Below, in pieces: positions 1-7,210 of a stretch of 11,148 nt of DNA. Both the position numbers and the translations under genes were made by a program. Each line of letters begins with the position of its first letter. Within the stretch, counting starts at the first letter, position 1. The notes below the pieces were generated by a model. It was not told the DNA's origin. It did not search any database and saw only the letters and a list, made by a program, of their open reading frames with translations. The stretch is from CAYOVG01 sp964407285. Its GTDB lineage: Bacteria; Desulfobacterota; Syntrophobacteria; Syntrophobacterales; Syntrophobacteraceae. The stretch spans positions 1 through 11,148 of the forward strand of contig CAYOVG010000240.1 of the NCBI GenBank assembly GCA_964407285.1, given 5' to 3'.

Positions 1-1734
1 CGGAAGGCGAGCCAGCAAAACGGCGTAGCCCTGGTCTTCGGTCGGGAGAAAGCCCGTGGGCCGGCGCAGGAAACCCCATGCCGCCACGCCGATGACCACG
101 GCGAAGACGAGGAGCATCAGGTACGGCCGCCTCACCATCCACGTGACGATCACCATGTAGAAATCGGTCACGGCCTGGAACATTCTATTGAACGCCCGGT
201 AGAAGACGTTGGGTCGTTTTTCCGGTCGAGGCTTCAACCATAGAGCGCACTGGACCGGCTTCAAGGTAAGCGCGTTGATGGCGCTGATGATGGCTGTGGC
301 GGCGATGACCAGCGCAAACTGGCGGAAGATCCGGCCTGTGATGCCGGGCAGGAACGCCGCCGGCAGGAAGACCGCCACCAGGGCCAGGGTGATGCCCATG
401 ACCGGGCCGGTCAGTTCCCGCATCGCCTTGATGGTCGCCTCCCTGGGGGGTAATCCCTGTTCGATGTGATAGGCGCTGCTCTCCACGATGATGATGGCGT
501 CGTCCACGACGATCCCGATCGCAAGGATCAGCGCGAACAGGGTCATCAGGTTGACCGTGAATCCGAGCACCGCCATGGCGATGAATGCGCCGATGATGGT
601 TACCGGAACGGTAGTGGCCGGCACCAGCATTGCCCTGAAGTTCTGCAGGAACACGAGGATTACGATGAGCACCAGGATGCCCGCGATGATGAGCGTCTCG
701 TAAACGCCGGCAATGGCTTCCCGGACGAACGTCGTGGTGTCGAACCGGATGGCGTACTTGAGGCCTTCGGGAAACTGCCGGCTCATATTCTCGATGGCCC
801 GGTAGACGTTATCGGCGACTTCGATCGCGTTCGCCTCCGGCAGCGCGAAGATAACGATCTGGGCGGATCGGTGGCCGGTGACCCGCGCAAAGTTGCTGTA
901 GTTCTGCTGGCCCAACTCCACGTTGGCTATGTCTCGAACCCGTACGATTCGCGGGGCCACTCCCTCGACCGTCTTGACGATGATGTCTTCGAACTGCCCG
1001 GCCTCGGAGAGCCGGCCGAGCGCGTTGATGGTGAATTGGAAGGGCTGGTCCCCGGGCACGGGCGGGGACCCGAGTTGTCCTGATGCGACCTGCAGGTTTT
1101 GCCCCTGGATGGCGTTCAGAACGTCGCTCGGCGTGAGGCCGAAGCTTTCCAGCTTGTTCGGATCGAGCCAGACCCTCATGCTGTACGGGCCGGCGCCGAA
1201 AACCCTCACCTGCCCGATCCCCGGCAACCGGCCGATGGGGTACTGCAGATTGATGACCGCGTAATTGGAGAGAAAGATGTCGTCGAACCGGTCTTCCTCG
1301 GAGTAGAGACTGATGACCAGCAAAATATTGGGGGATACCTTCCTGACGGTGACCCCCTGCTGCGTGGCGCCGCCCGGAAGTTGCGACAGCGCGCCGTTCA
1401 CCATGTTCTGGACCAGCGCCATCGATGTGTTGAGGTTGGTTCCGACTTTGAAAGTGATCGTCAGGGAGTATGAACCGTCGCTGCTGCTGGTGGAAGACAT
1501 GTAAATGGAGTTTTCGACGCCGTTCACCGCCTGCTCGATGGGTATCCCGATGGTGCGGGCCACCACCTCGGCGCCGGCCCCCGGATACCTGGCGCTCACC
1601 TGGATGGTCGGCGGCACGACTTCCGGATACTGCGCCACCGGAAGCGCGTAGAGGCACACCAGGCCGATAATGATCGTAACCAGTGCGATGACGTTTGCGA
1701 AAATGGGCCGATCGATGAAGAACTGGGAGATCAT
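1..1734 (-). CDS. RND multidrug efflux pump, inner-membrane permease (AcrB/MexB-like, HAE1 family), C-terminus outside window
   Basis: Proton-driven inner-membrane pump that would export drugs or other amphipathic compounds through the adaptor and outer-membrane channel encoded just upstream. The first 578 codons are present and open; an AcrB-type protein is about 1,030-1,050 residues, so roughly the C-terminal 45% is missing because of the window edge. The N-terminus (MISQFFIDRPIFANVIAL, then PVAQYPEVVPP and YPGA) matches the AcrB TM1 and porter start. The TM4 motif GIVVDDAIIIVES carries the two essential aspartates at residues 411-412, equivalent to AcrB D407/D408. FLPTEDQGY near residue 565 corresponds to AcrB FLPDEDQG. 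The ATG lies 4 bases after the adaptor's TAG with an AAAGG Shine-Dalgarno inside the adaptor's last codons, so translation is probably coupled. Family assignment is very secure; substrate is unknown. Confidence 0.96.
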   Translation of the reverse strand, partial: MISQFFIDRPIFANVIALVTIIIGLVCLYALPVAQYPEVVPPTIQVSARYPGAGAEVVARTIGIPIEQAVNGVENSIYMSSTSSSDGSYSLTITFKVGTNLNTSMALVQNMVNGALSQLPGGATQQGVTVRKVSPNILLVISLYSEEDRFDDIFLSNYAVINLQYPIGRLPGIGQVRVFGAGPYSMRVWLDPNKLESFGLTPSDVLNAIQGQNLQVASGQLGSPPVPGDQPFQFTINALGRLSEAGQFEDIIVKTVEGVAPRIVRVRDIANVELGQQNYSNFARVTGHRSAQIVIFALPEANAIEVADNVYRAIENMSRQFPEGLKYAIRFDTTTFVREAIAGVYETLIIAGILVLIVILVFLQNFRAMLVPATTVPVTIIGAFIAMAVLGFTVNLMTLFALILAIGIVVDDAIIIVESSAYHIEQGLPPREATIKAMRELTGPVMGITLALVAVFLPAAFLPGITGRIFRQFALVIAATAIISAINALTLKPVQCALWLKPRPEKRPNVFYRAFNRMFQAVTDFYMVIVTWMVRRPYLMLLVFAVVIGVAAWGFLRRPTGFLPTEDQGYAVLLARLP

Positions 1735-1738
1735 TTAG

Positions 1739-3100
1739 CTACCTTTGGCCGGTGTTCCTCGGGGGCGTACCGGTGTTGGTTTTCGTCGATTTCTGCGACT
1801 GTTGCGACGGCTGAGGCTGTTGCGACTGTTGGGGGTGCTGAGGCTGCTGTTCCCGCGGTTGCCGTTGCGTTTGTTGTTGCTGTTCCTGCTGTTGCGGTTG
1901 TTGCTGCTGTGGCTGCGGCTCTTCGCGCTCGGGCGTCACCTGACGGCCGGGGGCAGCCCGCAACAAGCCCTTGACCACGATATCCTCGTCGCCCGTGAGG
2001 CCGCTTTCGATAACGTACATCGCATCCCTGGATGCGCCCGTCTTCACATTCCGGCGTTCGACGGCATTGCTGTCGTTTACCACCATCACGTAGGCTCCCA
2101 ACTGGTCGAACCCCACCGCCACCTTCGGAACCAGGATGGCCGGCCTTTCTTTCCCGACCGGCAGCAGGATGCGGGCATACTGCCCCGGAAGCATTTTCCC
2201 GTCCGGATTCGGGAATACGCCGCGCATCAACAGGGTGCCGGTGTCCGAGGCGACCGTGGTGGCGGCAAAGTCAAGGCTTCCCGCGTGAGGATACCCTTCC
2301 TCGTTGGTGAGTCCCATGAAAACCGGGTACTTGTCGGTTCCGTCCTTTCCCGTTGCATCGACGGTCCTGGCGAGCAGGGGGACCAGGGGGGCGATGTCCG
2401 TTTCGCTGACGTTGAAATAGGCGTAGAGAGGATCTATCTGCGTCACCTGTGCGATAGGAGTATTCGCGCCGACGCCCACGACGTTGCCGGGGTCCACCAG
2501 TCTGCGGTCGATCCGGCCGGTGAACGGGGCGTGGACCGTGGTGTATTCCAGGTCAAGCTTAGCCAGGTCGCGTTGCGCTTCCGCGACCATCAGGGCCGCC
2601 TGCGCCGAATCCCGCTGGTAGCGCCAGTTCTCCACCTCGGTTTGCGGAGCGGCCTTCCGGTTGTACAGGCCGGTGTAGCGCTCGAGTTCGGTCCGTGCGT
2701 GCTGGAGGAGCGCCTTCTGGGTCTGGACATTTCCCTCGGCCTGCTGGAGCCTGGCCTCATACGTATTCTGCTGAATCTGGAACAGCAACTGCCCCTTCTT
2801 CACGATGTCCCCATCCCGGAAGAACACCTTCTCCAGGTATCCCCCGACACGGGCCACCAGTTGAACGGTATTGACCGCCCGGATGTTTCCCGTAAGCTCC
2901 AGGTAATCGGTGACGTTTTGCCTGACCGGCCGGCTTACCGTCACCTTTGGCGGGGGTGAGGAAGAAGCCGTTGGAGCGGAGTTCTGCTCCTGTCCGCATG
3001 CTGCAAGGAGTGCGAGCATGATGCCCGCGCAAAGCAGCCTCCCCATTTTTCCGACCGGGTTACGGCCGGATAATCCCGCTGCTACGAAATGCATCGCCAT
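1739..3100 (-). CDS. RND efflux periplasmic adaptor (membrane fusion protein, AcrA/MexA-like lipoprotein) with Gln/Pro-rich tail
   Basis: Adaptor that bridges the inner-membrane pump and the outer-membrane channel of the same operon. A start at 3100 gives 453 residues, with AGGAAA 5' of the ATG; a longer reading would run into the channel gene, and an ATG at 3046 (residue 19) is an alternative. The signal peptide ends in lipobox LAAC with acylated Cys35. The lipoyl half-motifs flank a helical hairpin: GGYLEKVFFRDGDIVKKGQ (87-103), helices about 110-185, and APFTGRIDRRLVDPGNVV (191-208). The beta-barrel follows (about 225-320) with the typical QIDPLYAYFNVSE, then a membrane-proximal domain to about 385. 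Residues 391-453 are an unusual low-complexity tail dominated by Gln and Pro that ordinary AcrA homologues lack. The 3' end sits 4 bases from the pump start. Confidence 0.95.
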   Translation of the reverse strand: MAMHFVAAGLSGRNPVGKMGRLLCAGIMLALLAACGQEQNSAPTASSSPPPKVTVSRPVRQNVTDYLELTGNIRAVNTVQLVARVGGYLEKVFFRDGDIVKKGQLLFQIQQNTYEARLQQAEGNVQTQKALLQHARTELERYTGLYNRKAAPQTEVENWRYQRDSAQAALMVAEAQRDLAKLDLEYTTVHAPFTGRIDRRLVDPGNVVGVGANTPIAQVTQIDPLYAYFNVSETDIAPLVPLLARTVDATGKDGTDKYPVFMGLTNEEGYPHAGSLDFAATTVASDTGTLLMRGVFPNPDGKMLPGQYARILLPVGKERPAILVPKVAVGFDQLGAYVMVVNDSNAVERRNVKTGASRDAMYVIESGLTGDEDIVVKGLLRAAPGRQVTPEREEPQPQQQQPQQQEQQQQTQRQPREQQPQHPQQSQQPQPSQQSQKSTKTNTGTPPRNTGQR

Positions 3101-3133
3101 TTTCCTGTGGTGCCTGTCGTATGATTTGAACTG

Positions 3134-3182
3134 CGTAACCCGCAACTCGCAACCCGCAACCCTAAGCTCGTAACCCGCAACG
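3134..3182. repeat. heptanucleotide tandem repeat between channel and adaptor genes
   Basis: Seven 7-base units lie in perfect phase on the plus strand: CGTAACC, CGCAACT, CGCAACC, CGCAACC, CTAAGCT (degenerate), CGTAACC, CGCAACG. On the transcribed minus strand this reads as GGTTGCG/GGTTACG units. It fills about half of the 92-base gap between the channel stop codon and the adaptor start, so it would be part of the polycistronic mRNA. It resembles the short heptameric tandem repeats that recur in intergenic regions of some bacterial genomes. Confidence 0.85.
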
Positions 3183-3192
3183 CGCGGCTCCG

Positions 3193-4815
3193 CTACCAGT
3201 CGGGCTTGCGGATCGTACACTCGGGCCCGGTCACGGGCTGAACGACGACCTGCGGGGAGAGCAAATCCCCCCAGTTGGTTCGCCTCGCCATCACCTCCTT
3301 GATCTCGGGCGGCACGAAGTCGTCTCCTTCCCTGATCTGCCACCCGCCGCCGAGAGCGCGGTATACGCCCACCAGGTAGCCGGAGATATTGCCCAATGCG
3401 GACGCGAAACTGTCCTGCGCCGTCAGAAGCGCCTGCTGAGCGGAGATGACCGTGGTGAAATCGGTAATTCCCTGCTGGTACTGGACCATCGCGATCTCCA
3501 GGGAACGCATTGCGGCGGCCGTGCTTTGAGCCAGCAACTCGGCGTTTTCCTGGGCTTTGAGGTAACCGACCAGGGAATCCTCCACTTCCCGCTGGGCCGT
3601 CAGCACGGCGTTTTGATACGCGATGAGAAGCTCCTGGAACTGCGCGTCCTGCAACCGGACGTTATTGGTGATCCTGCCGTAGTTGAGGATATCCCACTGA
3701 AACGCCGGTCCGACGCTTCCAAAACGCGAACCCCAGCTCACTATGTCCAGCAGGTTCGAACTGCCGAGAGTGGAGGACTGAAAGCCGAACGACCCGGTAA
3801 TGGCGAAAGCGGGCAGAAGGTCCGCCTTCGCGACGCCGATTTGGGCGCTTTGGGCGACGGCCTGCAGTTCGGCGCGGCGTATGTCCGGACGCCGCCGCAG
3901 CAGGTCGGCGGGAATTCCCAAGGCCACTTGAGGCGGAGGGGCCGGAATGCCCCCGTCTGCATCCAGTATGTTCGCCAGAGTGTCGGGAGGAAGTCCCAGA
4001 AGCAGACTGAGCGCGTACTGGGCCTGTCTCAACTGAGTCTCCAGGACCGAAATGGTCGCCATGGTATTGTACAAAAGCGCTCTCGCCTGTTCAACATCCC
4101 GCTCCGTCGCGATTCCGCCCAGAAACCGGGATTCCGCGATCTGAAAACTCTCCTGTTGCAGATTGACATTGTCACGGGCTATGGCGAGCCGTTTTTGGAG
4201 CGTGCGTATCTGGACATAGTAGGAAGCTGCGTCCGCCGTAAGACTGACGAGTACACTGTCATAGTCGGCGATAGTAGCCATCAGGTTCGCGTCGGCCGAT
4301 TCGACCGCGCGTCTGAACCTGCCCCAGAAGTCGATTTCCCAGGCGATCCGGAGACCGATCTGATCCTGCCAGTAGTCGAATCCTCCGCCTCCGCCCCCTC
4401 CGCCGGCGGCCGCCGCTGCCGCCTGGCTGCTCGCTCCCTGGACCCCTTGTTCGCTCGCCCTGTTGTATGTCAACGAACCTTCCACCTGCTGCGTCTGGGG
4501 ATAGAGGTTGCCGACGGCGATCCCCACCTGGGCGCGGGCTTGAAGCACGCGGACTCCGGCCATCCTGAGGGGCAGGTTCCCGCGATACGCGAGGTCGATG
4601 ATTCGATTCAGAACCGGGTCGTTGAATACTTCCCACCATGCACGGTAATGGACGGGCTCGTTCTTGACTCGCTCATCCTCGATTTCCAGCCAGTTGGTAA
4701 GAAGGGCCGTCTTGGGCCGGACGTAATCGGGCCCCACTTTCGTGCATCCGGACAGCATAACGGAGGAGGCCAGCAGAATGGGCAGAACAATCCTACAACG
4801 GTGAAAGAGCGCCAT
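3193..4815 (-). CDS. RND efflux outer-membrane factor lipoprotein (OprM/NodT family, TolC superfamily)
   Basis: Trimeric outer-membrane channel that completes the tripartite pump. The ATG at 4815 gives 540 residues, slightly longer than OprM-type proteins. A TTG nine bases upstream is possible, but its AGGA sits directly against the codon. The signal peptide ends in lipobox LSGC with Cys24, followed by TKVGPDYVRP, the hallmark N-terminus of the NodT family. Two OEP repeats are visible: one with IAWEIDFWGRFRRAVESADAN, ERDVEQARALL and LSLLLGLPP, the second with IPADLLRRRPDIRRAELQ, FQWDILNYGRI, QREVEDSL and ALGGGW. Residues 132-145 are six Ala then eight Gly, just before the IAWEIDFWG strand, where the family has an extracellular loop. 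This is the first gene of the operon. No regulator gene lies next to it. Confidence 0.95.
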   Translation of the reverse strand: MALFHRCRIVLPILLASSVMLSGCTKVGPDYVRPKTALLTNWLEIEDERVKNEPVHYRAWWEVFNDPVLNRIIDLAYRGNLPLRMAGVRVLQARAQVGIAVGNLYPQTQQVEGSLTYNRASEQGVQGASSQAAAAAAGGGGGGGGFDYWQDQIGLRIAWEIDFWGRFRRAVESADANLMATIADYDSVLVSLTADAASYYVQIRTLQKRLAIARDNVNLQQESFQIAESRFLGGIATERDVEQARALLYNTMATISVLETQLRQAQYALSLLLGLPPDTLANILDADGGIPAPPPQVALGIPADLLRRRPDIRRAELQAVAQSAQIGVAKADLLPAFAITGSFGFQSSTLGSSNLLDIVSWGSRFGSVGPAFQWDILNYGRITNNVRLQDAQFQELLIAYQNAVLTAQREVEDSLVGYLKAQENAELLAQSTAAAMRSLEIAMVQYQQGITDFTTVISAQQALLTAQDSFASALGNISGYLVGVYRALGGGWQIREGDDFVPPEIKEVMARRTNWGDLLSPQVVVQPVTGPECTIRKPDW

Positions 4816-5372
4816 GCTTCTCAATCCTGGAACCGAAAAAGGCAGCGAACATCACGACGAAAACCGTGAAGATGCGCTTCTGATTGATATTGTTAAACTA
4901 TTGCTTTAGACTGCCGGGCATTGCCGCTCGATGGTCATGATATCTTCCGCGGCGAGCAAGGCCTCGAAGCGTATCCGAAGCGAACTCACCCACGATATAG
5001 ATAGCGGATTTCACTTAAACCTGCAAGGGCATCGGACGGGATAGATCCGAACTCGCCGTTCGCAACGCCTGTCGGCCTGAATGCCGCGACCCCGGAGCCC
5101 CTATGAAAATATTAAGAACGCATACAGGTTACGATAGATGGTGTCAAGCAAATATGTACTCCAACCAAGGAATATGCTATTGAGCTGTTGAAACGGCGGG
5201 GAGGGAAGGGGCGCTGTTCGCGCTCTTTCCGTTTTGACCGCCCCGGCGCTCTGCTCACGGCGGAAGATACCATGACCATCGAGCGGCCCGGTGAGCGCGG
5301 TCGAGCCATGTCCACCCGCGTAGTCTTAATGGCTTTAAAAACAAGATAGTAACGGAGCGAAAGGAATCGAGC
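4816..5372. other. non-coding divergent region between efflux operon and ppnP
   Basis: This stretch of 557 bases separates two divergent genes and holds no convincing gene. A 67-codon minus-strand reading frame (5112-5315) lacks a ribosome-binding site and resembles no known family. The main structure is the pair of inverted arms at 4924-4958 and 5252-5286. The base composition alternates between GC-rich blocks and AT-rich patches (4880-4910, 5100-5180, 5325-5350), as expected where promoters lie, but no sigma-70 pair on either strand was good enough to call. Confidence 0.6.
4924..5286. repeat. imperfect inverted repeat, 35-bp arms, 293-bp interior
   Basis: The left arm is 4924-4958 and the right arm 5252-5286. 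The reverse complement of the right arm matches the left arm at 32 of 35 positions without gaps, including an uninterrupted run of 16 (CCGCTCGATGGTCATG). Beyond the arms the similarity fades. No target-site duplication is evident at the flanks, and the interior has no transposase. One frame of both arms reads ALLxAEDxMTIER, so the arms may be relics of a duplicated coding fragment rather than transposon ends. Confidence 0.8.
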
Positions 5373-5687
5373 ATGTCTGAATTCGAGAATGTAACGGTAA
5401 TCAAGAAAGCCAACGTCTATTTCGAAGGCAAGGTGACAAGCCGGACCATCGTCTTTCCTGATGGTTCCAGGAAAACATTGGGCGTCATGCTCCCGGGCGA
5501 ATACGAATTCAACACGGGCGATAAGGAAATCATGGAAATCCTGGCGGGCGAAATGGACGTCCTGTTGCCGGGAGCAAGCGAGTGGAAAACGATAAGAGCG
5601 GGGGAATCGTTCGAAGCGCCGGCCCGGTCCGTTTTCAGCCTGAAGGTCAAAAGCCTTTCGGATTACTGCTGTTCGTTCATCAAGTAG
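5373..5687 (+). CDS. ppnP: pyrimidine/purine nucleoside phosphorylase (PpnP/YaiE family, DUF1255)
   Basis: Small cytosolic cupin-fold enzyme. E. coli PpnP catalyses phosphorolysis of many purine and pyrimidine nucleosides to the free base and ribose 1-phosphate, so a nucleoside-salvage role is expected. The 104-residue length fits the family (E. coli about 94). Family features are NVYFEGKVTSRTI (14-26), then GVMLPGEYEFNTGDKEIMEI (37-56), the turn GEMDVLLPGASEW (59-71) and the late cupin strand AGESFEAPARSVFSL (76-90), all aligning with E. coli YaiE. An AAGGA lies 8 bases before the ATG. The gene is monocistronic: it is divergent from the efflux operon and followed by a hairpin terminator. A short N-terminal extension precedes the usual start of the domain. 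Confidence 0.93.
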   Translation: MSEFENVTVIKKANVYFEGKVTSRTIVFPDGSRKTLGVMLPGEYEFNTGDKEIMEILAGEMDVLLPGASEWKTIRAGESFEAPARSVFSLKVKSLSDYCCSFIK

Positions 5688-5777
5688 GCGGAGAGTCCCG
5701 GAAGACGGAGCCGGCCCAAGCCGGGAGAGCGGAAGATGGAATGGGAGGGCAGGGGAGAAGGTAGGCGAGAAACGAGA

Positions 5778-5799
5778 AAAGCGCCCTTTCGGGCGCTTT
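5778..5799. terminator. probable bidirectional Rho-independent terminator between convergent genes
   Basis: A perfect 9-bp stem, AAAGCGCCC (5778-5786) with GGGCGCTTT (5791-5799), closes the tetraloop TTTC. It lies 90 bases after the ppnP stop and 37 bases before the stop of the convergent minus-strand gene. The T-run is short on the plus strand; on the minus strand the stem is followed by TCTCGTTTCTC. Both directions are plausible. Confidence 0.7.
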
Positions 5800-5804
5800 C
5801 AAGT

Positions 5805-5831
5805 AACTCGAGTATTCGGTGCGCTCGAGTT
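5805..5831. repeat. small inverted repeat next to the terminator
   Basis: AACTCGAG (5805-5812) and CTCGAGTT (5824-5831) are perfect complements around an 11-base loop. The right arm ends 4 bases from the stop codon of the minus-strand 89-residue gene. It could form a second hairpin in that gene's 3' end, or simply extend the terminator structure. Confidence 0.55.
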
Positions 5832-5835
5832 CCAC

Positions 5836-6105
5836 TTACGCTCTTCCGGCATTGATAGATTCCAGAATAATATGGTAGTCCTCGTACATCTGGGCGGAAC
5901 TCTCTATGACTTCATACAAGTCGTCGAGGTCCATATTGATGACCGCGTCCTTATCGGGAGATTCCTCCTTGAGTTCTATCCAGATCCAATCCAATAGCAT
6001 CTCTTCCGGGTCGCTGTAGCCTTCCTCGTTTTTATCCAGGGTCCCGTCAGCCATCTTCCTGGAGACGTTTTTCAGTGCAGCTTTGACAAATTGTTGGATT
6101 TCCAT
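5836..6105 (-). CDS. hypothetical acidic protein, 89 residues
   Basis: No family recognised. The protein is strongly acidic and predicted largely helical: MEIQQFVKAALKNVSRKMADG, then an Asp/Glu-rich region (EEGYSDPEEMLLDWIWIELKEE) and a C-terminal helix (DLDDLYEVIESSAQMYEDY). There is no signal peptide or membrane segment, so it is probably cytosolic. A clear GGAGG lies 10 bases before the ATG, supporting a real gene and this start. Its first 34 bases overlap the end of the 70-residue ORF upstream on the same strand, which suggests coupled translation. It is convergent with ppnP and shares the terminator hairpin. Confidence 0.7.
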   Translation of the reverse strand: MEIQQFVKAALKNVSRKMADGTLDKNEEGYSDPEEMLLDWIWIELKEESPDKDAVINMDLDDLYEVIESSAQMYEDYHIILESINAGRA

Positions 6106-6284
6106 TGCAAACGGCCTCCATCACGCAATGAACAGTGAAACATCAAGTAATTCCATCCACAGGAGGGCCCATAAACAGTCACGATGAGTCCCATATGGTC
6201 ATCTTCTTCACGCAAAGGCTTCATAGCGTATTTCCCCGTGTCATTCAATCTCTTTGAGCGATAAATCTCCCACACCTCCTTCAT
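6072..6284 (-). CDS. hypothetical small protein, up to 70 residues
   Basis: No family recognised. The frame starts with ATG at 6284, where the upstream sequence offers only a weak ACGGAAAA. An internal ATG at 6224 (residue 21), preceded by GGGGA, is an equally good start and would give 50 residues. The protein is mixed, with a compact aromatic/Cys stretch (GLIVTVYGPSCGWNYLMFHC, about residues 32-51) and a basic end. It overlaps the following 89-residue gene by 34 bases in another frame and would form a two-gene unit with it. A second possibility is that only the downstream gene is real. Confidence 0.4.
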   Translation of the reverse strand: MKEVWEIYRSKRLNDTGKYAMKPLREEDDHMGLIVTVYGPSCGWNYLMFHCSLRDGGRLQWKSNNLSKLH

Positions 6285-6347
6285 TTTTCCGTGACGGTGA
6301 AAACCTCCCGCTCCACTGCCGGGACCGTCCTCCTTTATTCATCTTCC

Positions 6348-6376
6348 TTGCCTTCCCGACGAATTCTCTTTATTAT
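6348..6376 (+). promoter_or_regulatory. candidate sigma-70 promoter for the LOG-family gene
   Basis: TTGCCT (6348-6353) and TATTAT (6371-6376) are separated by exactly 17 bases; the -10 matches the consensus at five of six positions and the -35 at four. Transcription would start near 6383, leaving a leader of about 60 bases. Called by eye only. Confidence 0.4.
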
Positions 6377-6442
6377 AAGCACTCTTAGCGTGAAATCCCT
6401 GCAAGAATGGTGGATGAAAGAGTCGATTGAAAAGGCGAACCA

Positions 6443-7096
6443 ATGGCAGAGCGACAGTATCTCATCGATGCAATCACTATGAAAGATTCCTGGAGGCTTT
6501 TCAAGATCCTGGCCGAATTCGTGGACGGGTTCGAAAGCCTTGCCGACATAAACCCGGCGGTTTCCATTTTCGGTTCGGCGCGAACCAAAGCCGGAGACGA
6601 GAGTTACGAGAAGACGGTCGTGATAGCGAAGAAGCTTGCTCAGTGCGGATTCAACATCATCACCGGGGGCGGCCCCGGAATCATGGAGGCCGGGAACAAG
6701 GGAGCGAGCGAAGGGGGCGCCAAATCCATCGGGCTCAATATCCGCCTGCCCCTGGAGCAGGCGCCGAACCAGTTTGCAAACATTCAGTGTGACTTCAAGT
6801 ACTTCTTCGTCAGAAAGGTGATGTTCATCAAGTACGCTCAGGCCTACATCGGAATGCCGGGAGGACTGGGCACCCTCGATGAAATCTTCGAAGCCGTGAC
6901 GCTCATCCAAACCAACCGCATCAGGCCGTTTCCCGTGATCCTGGTGGGGAGCAGTTACTGGAACGGACTGGCGGACTGGATACGCAACACTCTCCTGCCC
7001 AGGAAGTACATCCACAAGGACGATCTGGATCTTTTCACGATACTGGATGATCCCGACGACGTGGTGCGTGTGATCAGGCGCACGGTGGTCGTATAG
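6443..7096 (+). CDS. LOG-family protein, predicted nucleoside 5'-monophosphate phosphoribohydrolase (TIGR00730, Rossmann fold)
   Basis: Members of this family hydrolyse cytokinin-type or ordinary nucleoside 5'-monophosphates to the base and ribose 5-phosphate; many were misannotated as lysine decarboxylases. The 217 residues match the family length. Visible motifs are SIFGSAR (41-47), GGGPGIMEAGNKGA (75-88), the paired RK of FFVRKVMF (124-125) and the signature PGGLGTLDEIFE (139-150), with active-site Arg and Glu present. An in-frame TGA at 6428 rules out an earlier start; AAAGG lies about 9 bases before this ATG. No cytokinin-synthesis gene is near, so a nucleotide-salvage or housekeeping role is likelier, and ppnP nearby acts on related substrates, although the genes are not in one operon. 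Confidence 0.92.
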   Translation: MAERQYLIDAITMKDSWRLFKILAEFVDGFESLADINPAVSIFGSARTKAGDESYEKTVVIAKKLAQCGFNIITGGGPGIMEAGNKGASEGGAKSIGLNIRLPLEQAPNQFANIQCDFKYFFVRKVMFIKYAQAYIGMPGGLGTLDEIFEAVTLIQTNRIRPFPVILVGSSYWNGLADWIRNTLLPRKYIHKDDLDLFTILDDPDDVVRVIRRTVVV

Positions 7097-7153
7097 CCCG
7101 AAAGTGAGAGGTGCGCCGATCGAGAAGTTCGCCGGTGCTCGGGATGACGGGCG

Positions 7154-7210
7154 CGCGGCCACCGAGACGATGACTACGCGGCCGCTGAGACGATAACCTC
7201 GCGGCCGCTG
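7154..7210. repeat. 23-bp tandem repeat, two full copies and a partial third
   Basis: Copies are 7154-7176, 7177-7199 and the first 11 bases of a third at 7200-7210. Each begins CGCGGCC and the full ones contain GAGACGAT. The two full copies match at 18 of 23 positions. The repeat lies about 60 bases after the LOG-gene stop. Confidence 0.8.

Noticed and set aside
1745..2959. A 404-codon plus-strand frame opposite the adaptor gene
   Set aside because: It is antisense to a securely identified adaptor; its Leu/Arg-rich start is just the complement of the Gln-rich tail codons.
3101..3343. N-terminal extension of the adaptor by 81 codons
   Set aside because: It would overlap the channel gene, consists of translated heptamer repeats, and would bury the lipoprotein signal peptide.
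5112..5315. A 67-codon minus-strand frame in the efflux/ppnP gap
   Set aside because: No ribosome-binding site and no family; part of it is only the inverted-repeat arm.
5711..5724. Small hairpin CCGGC-CCAA-GCCGG after ppnP as its terminator
   Set aside because: Only 5 bp with no T-run; the 9-bp stem at 5778-5799 is a much better terminator.
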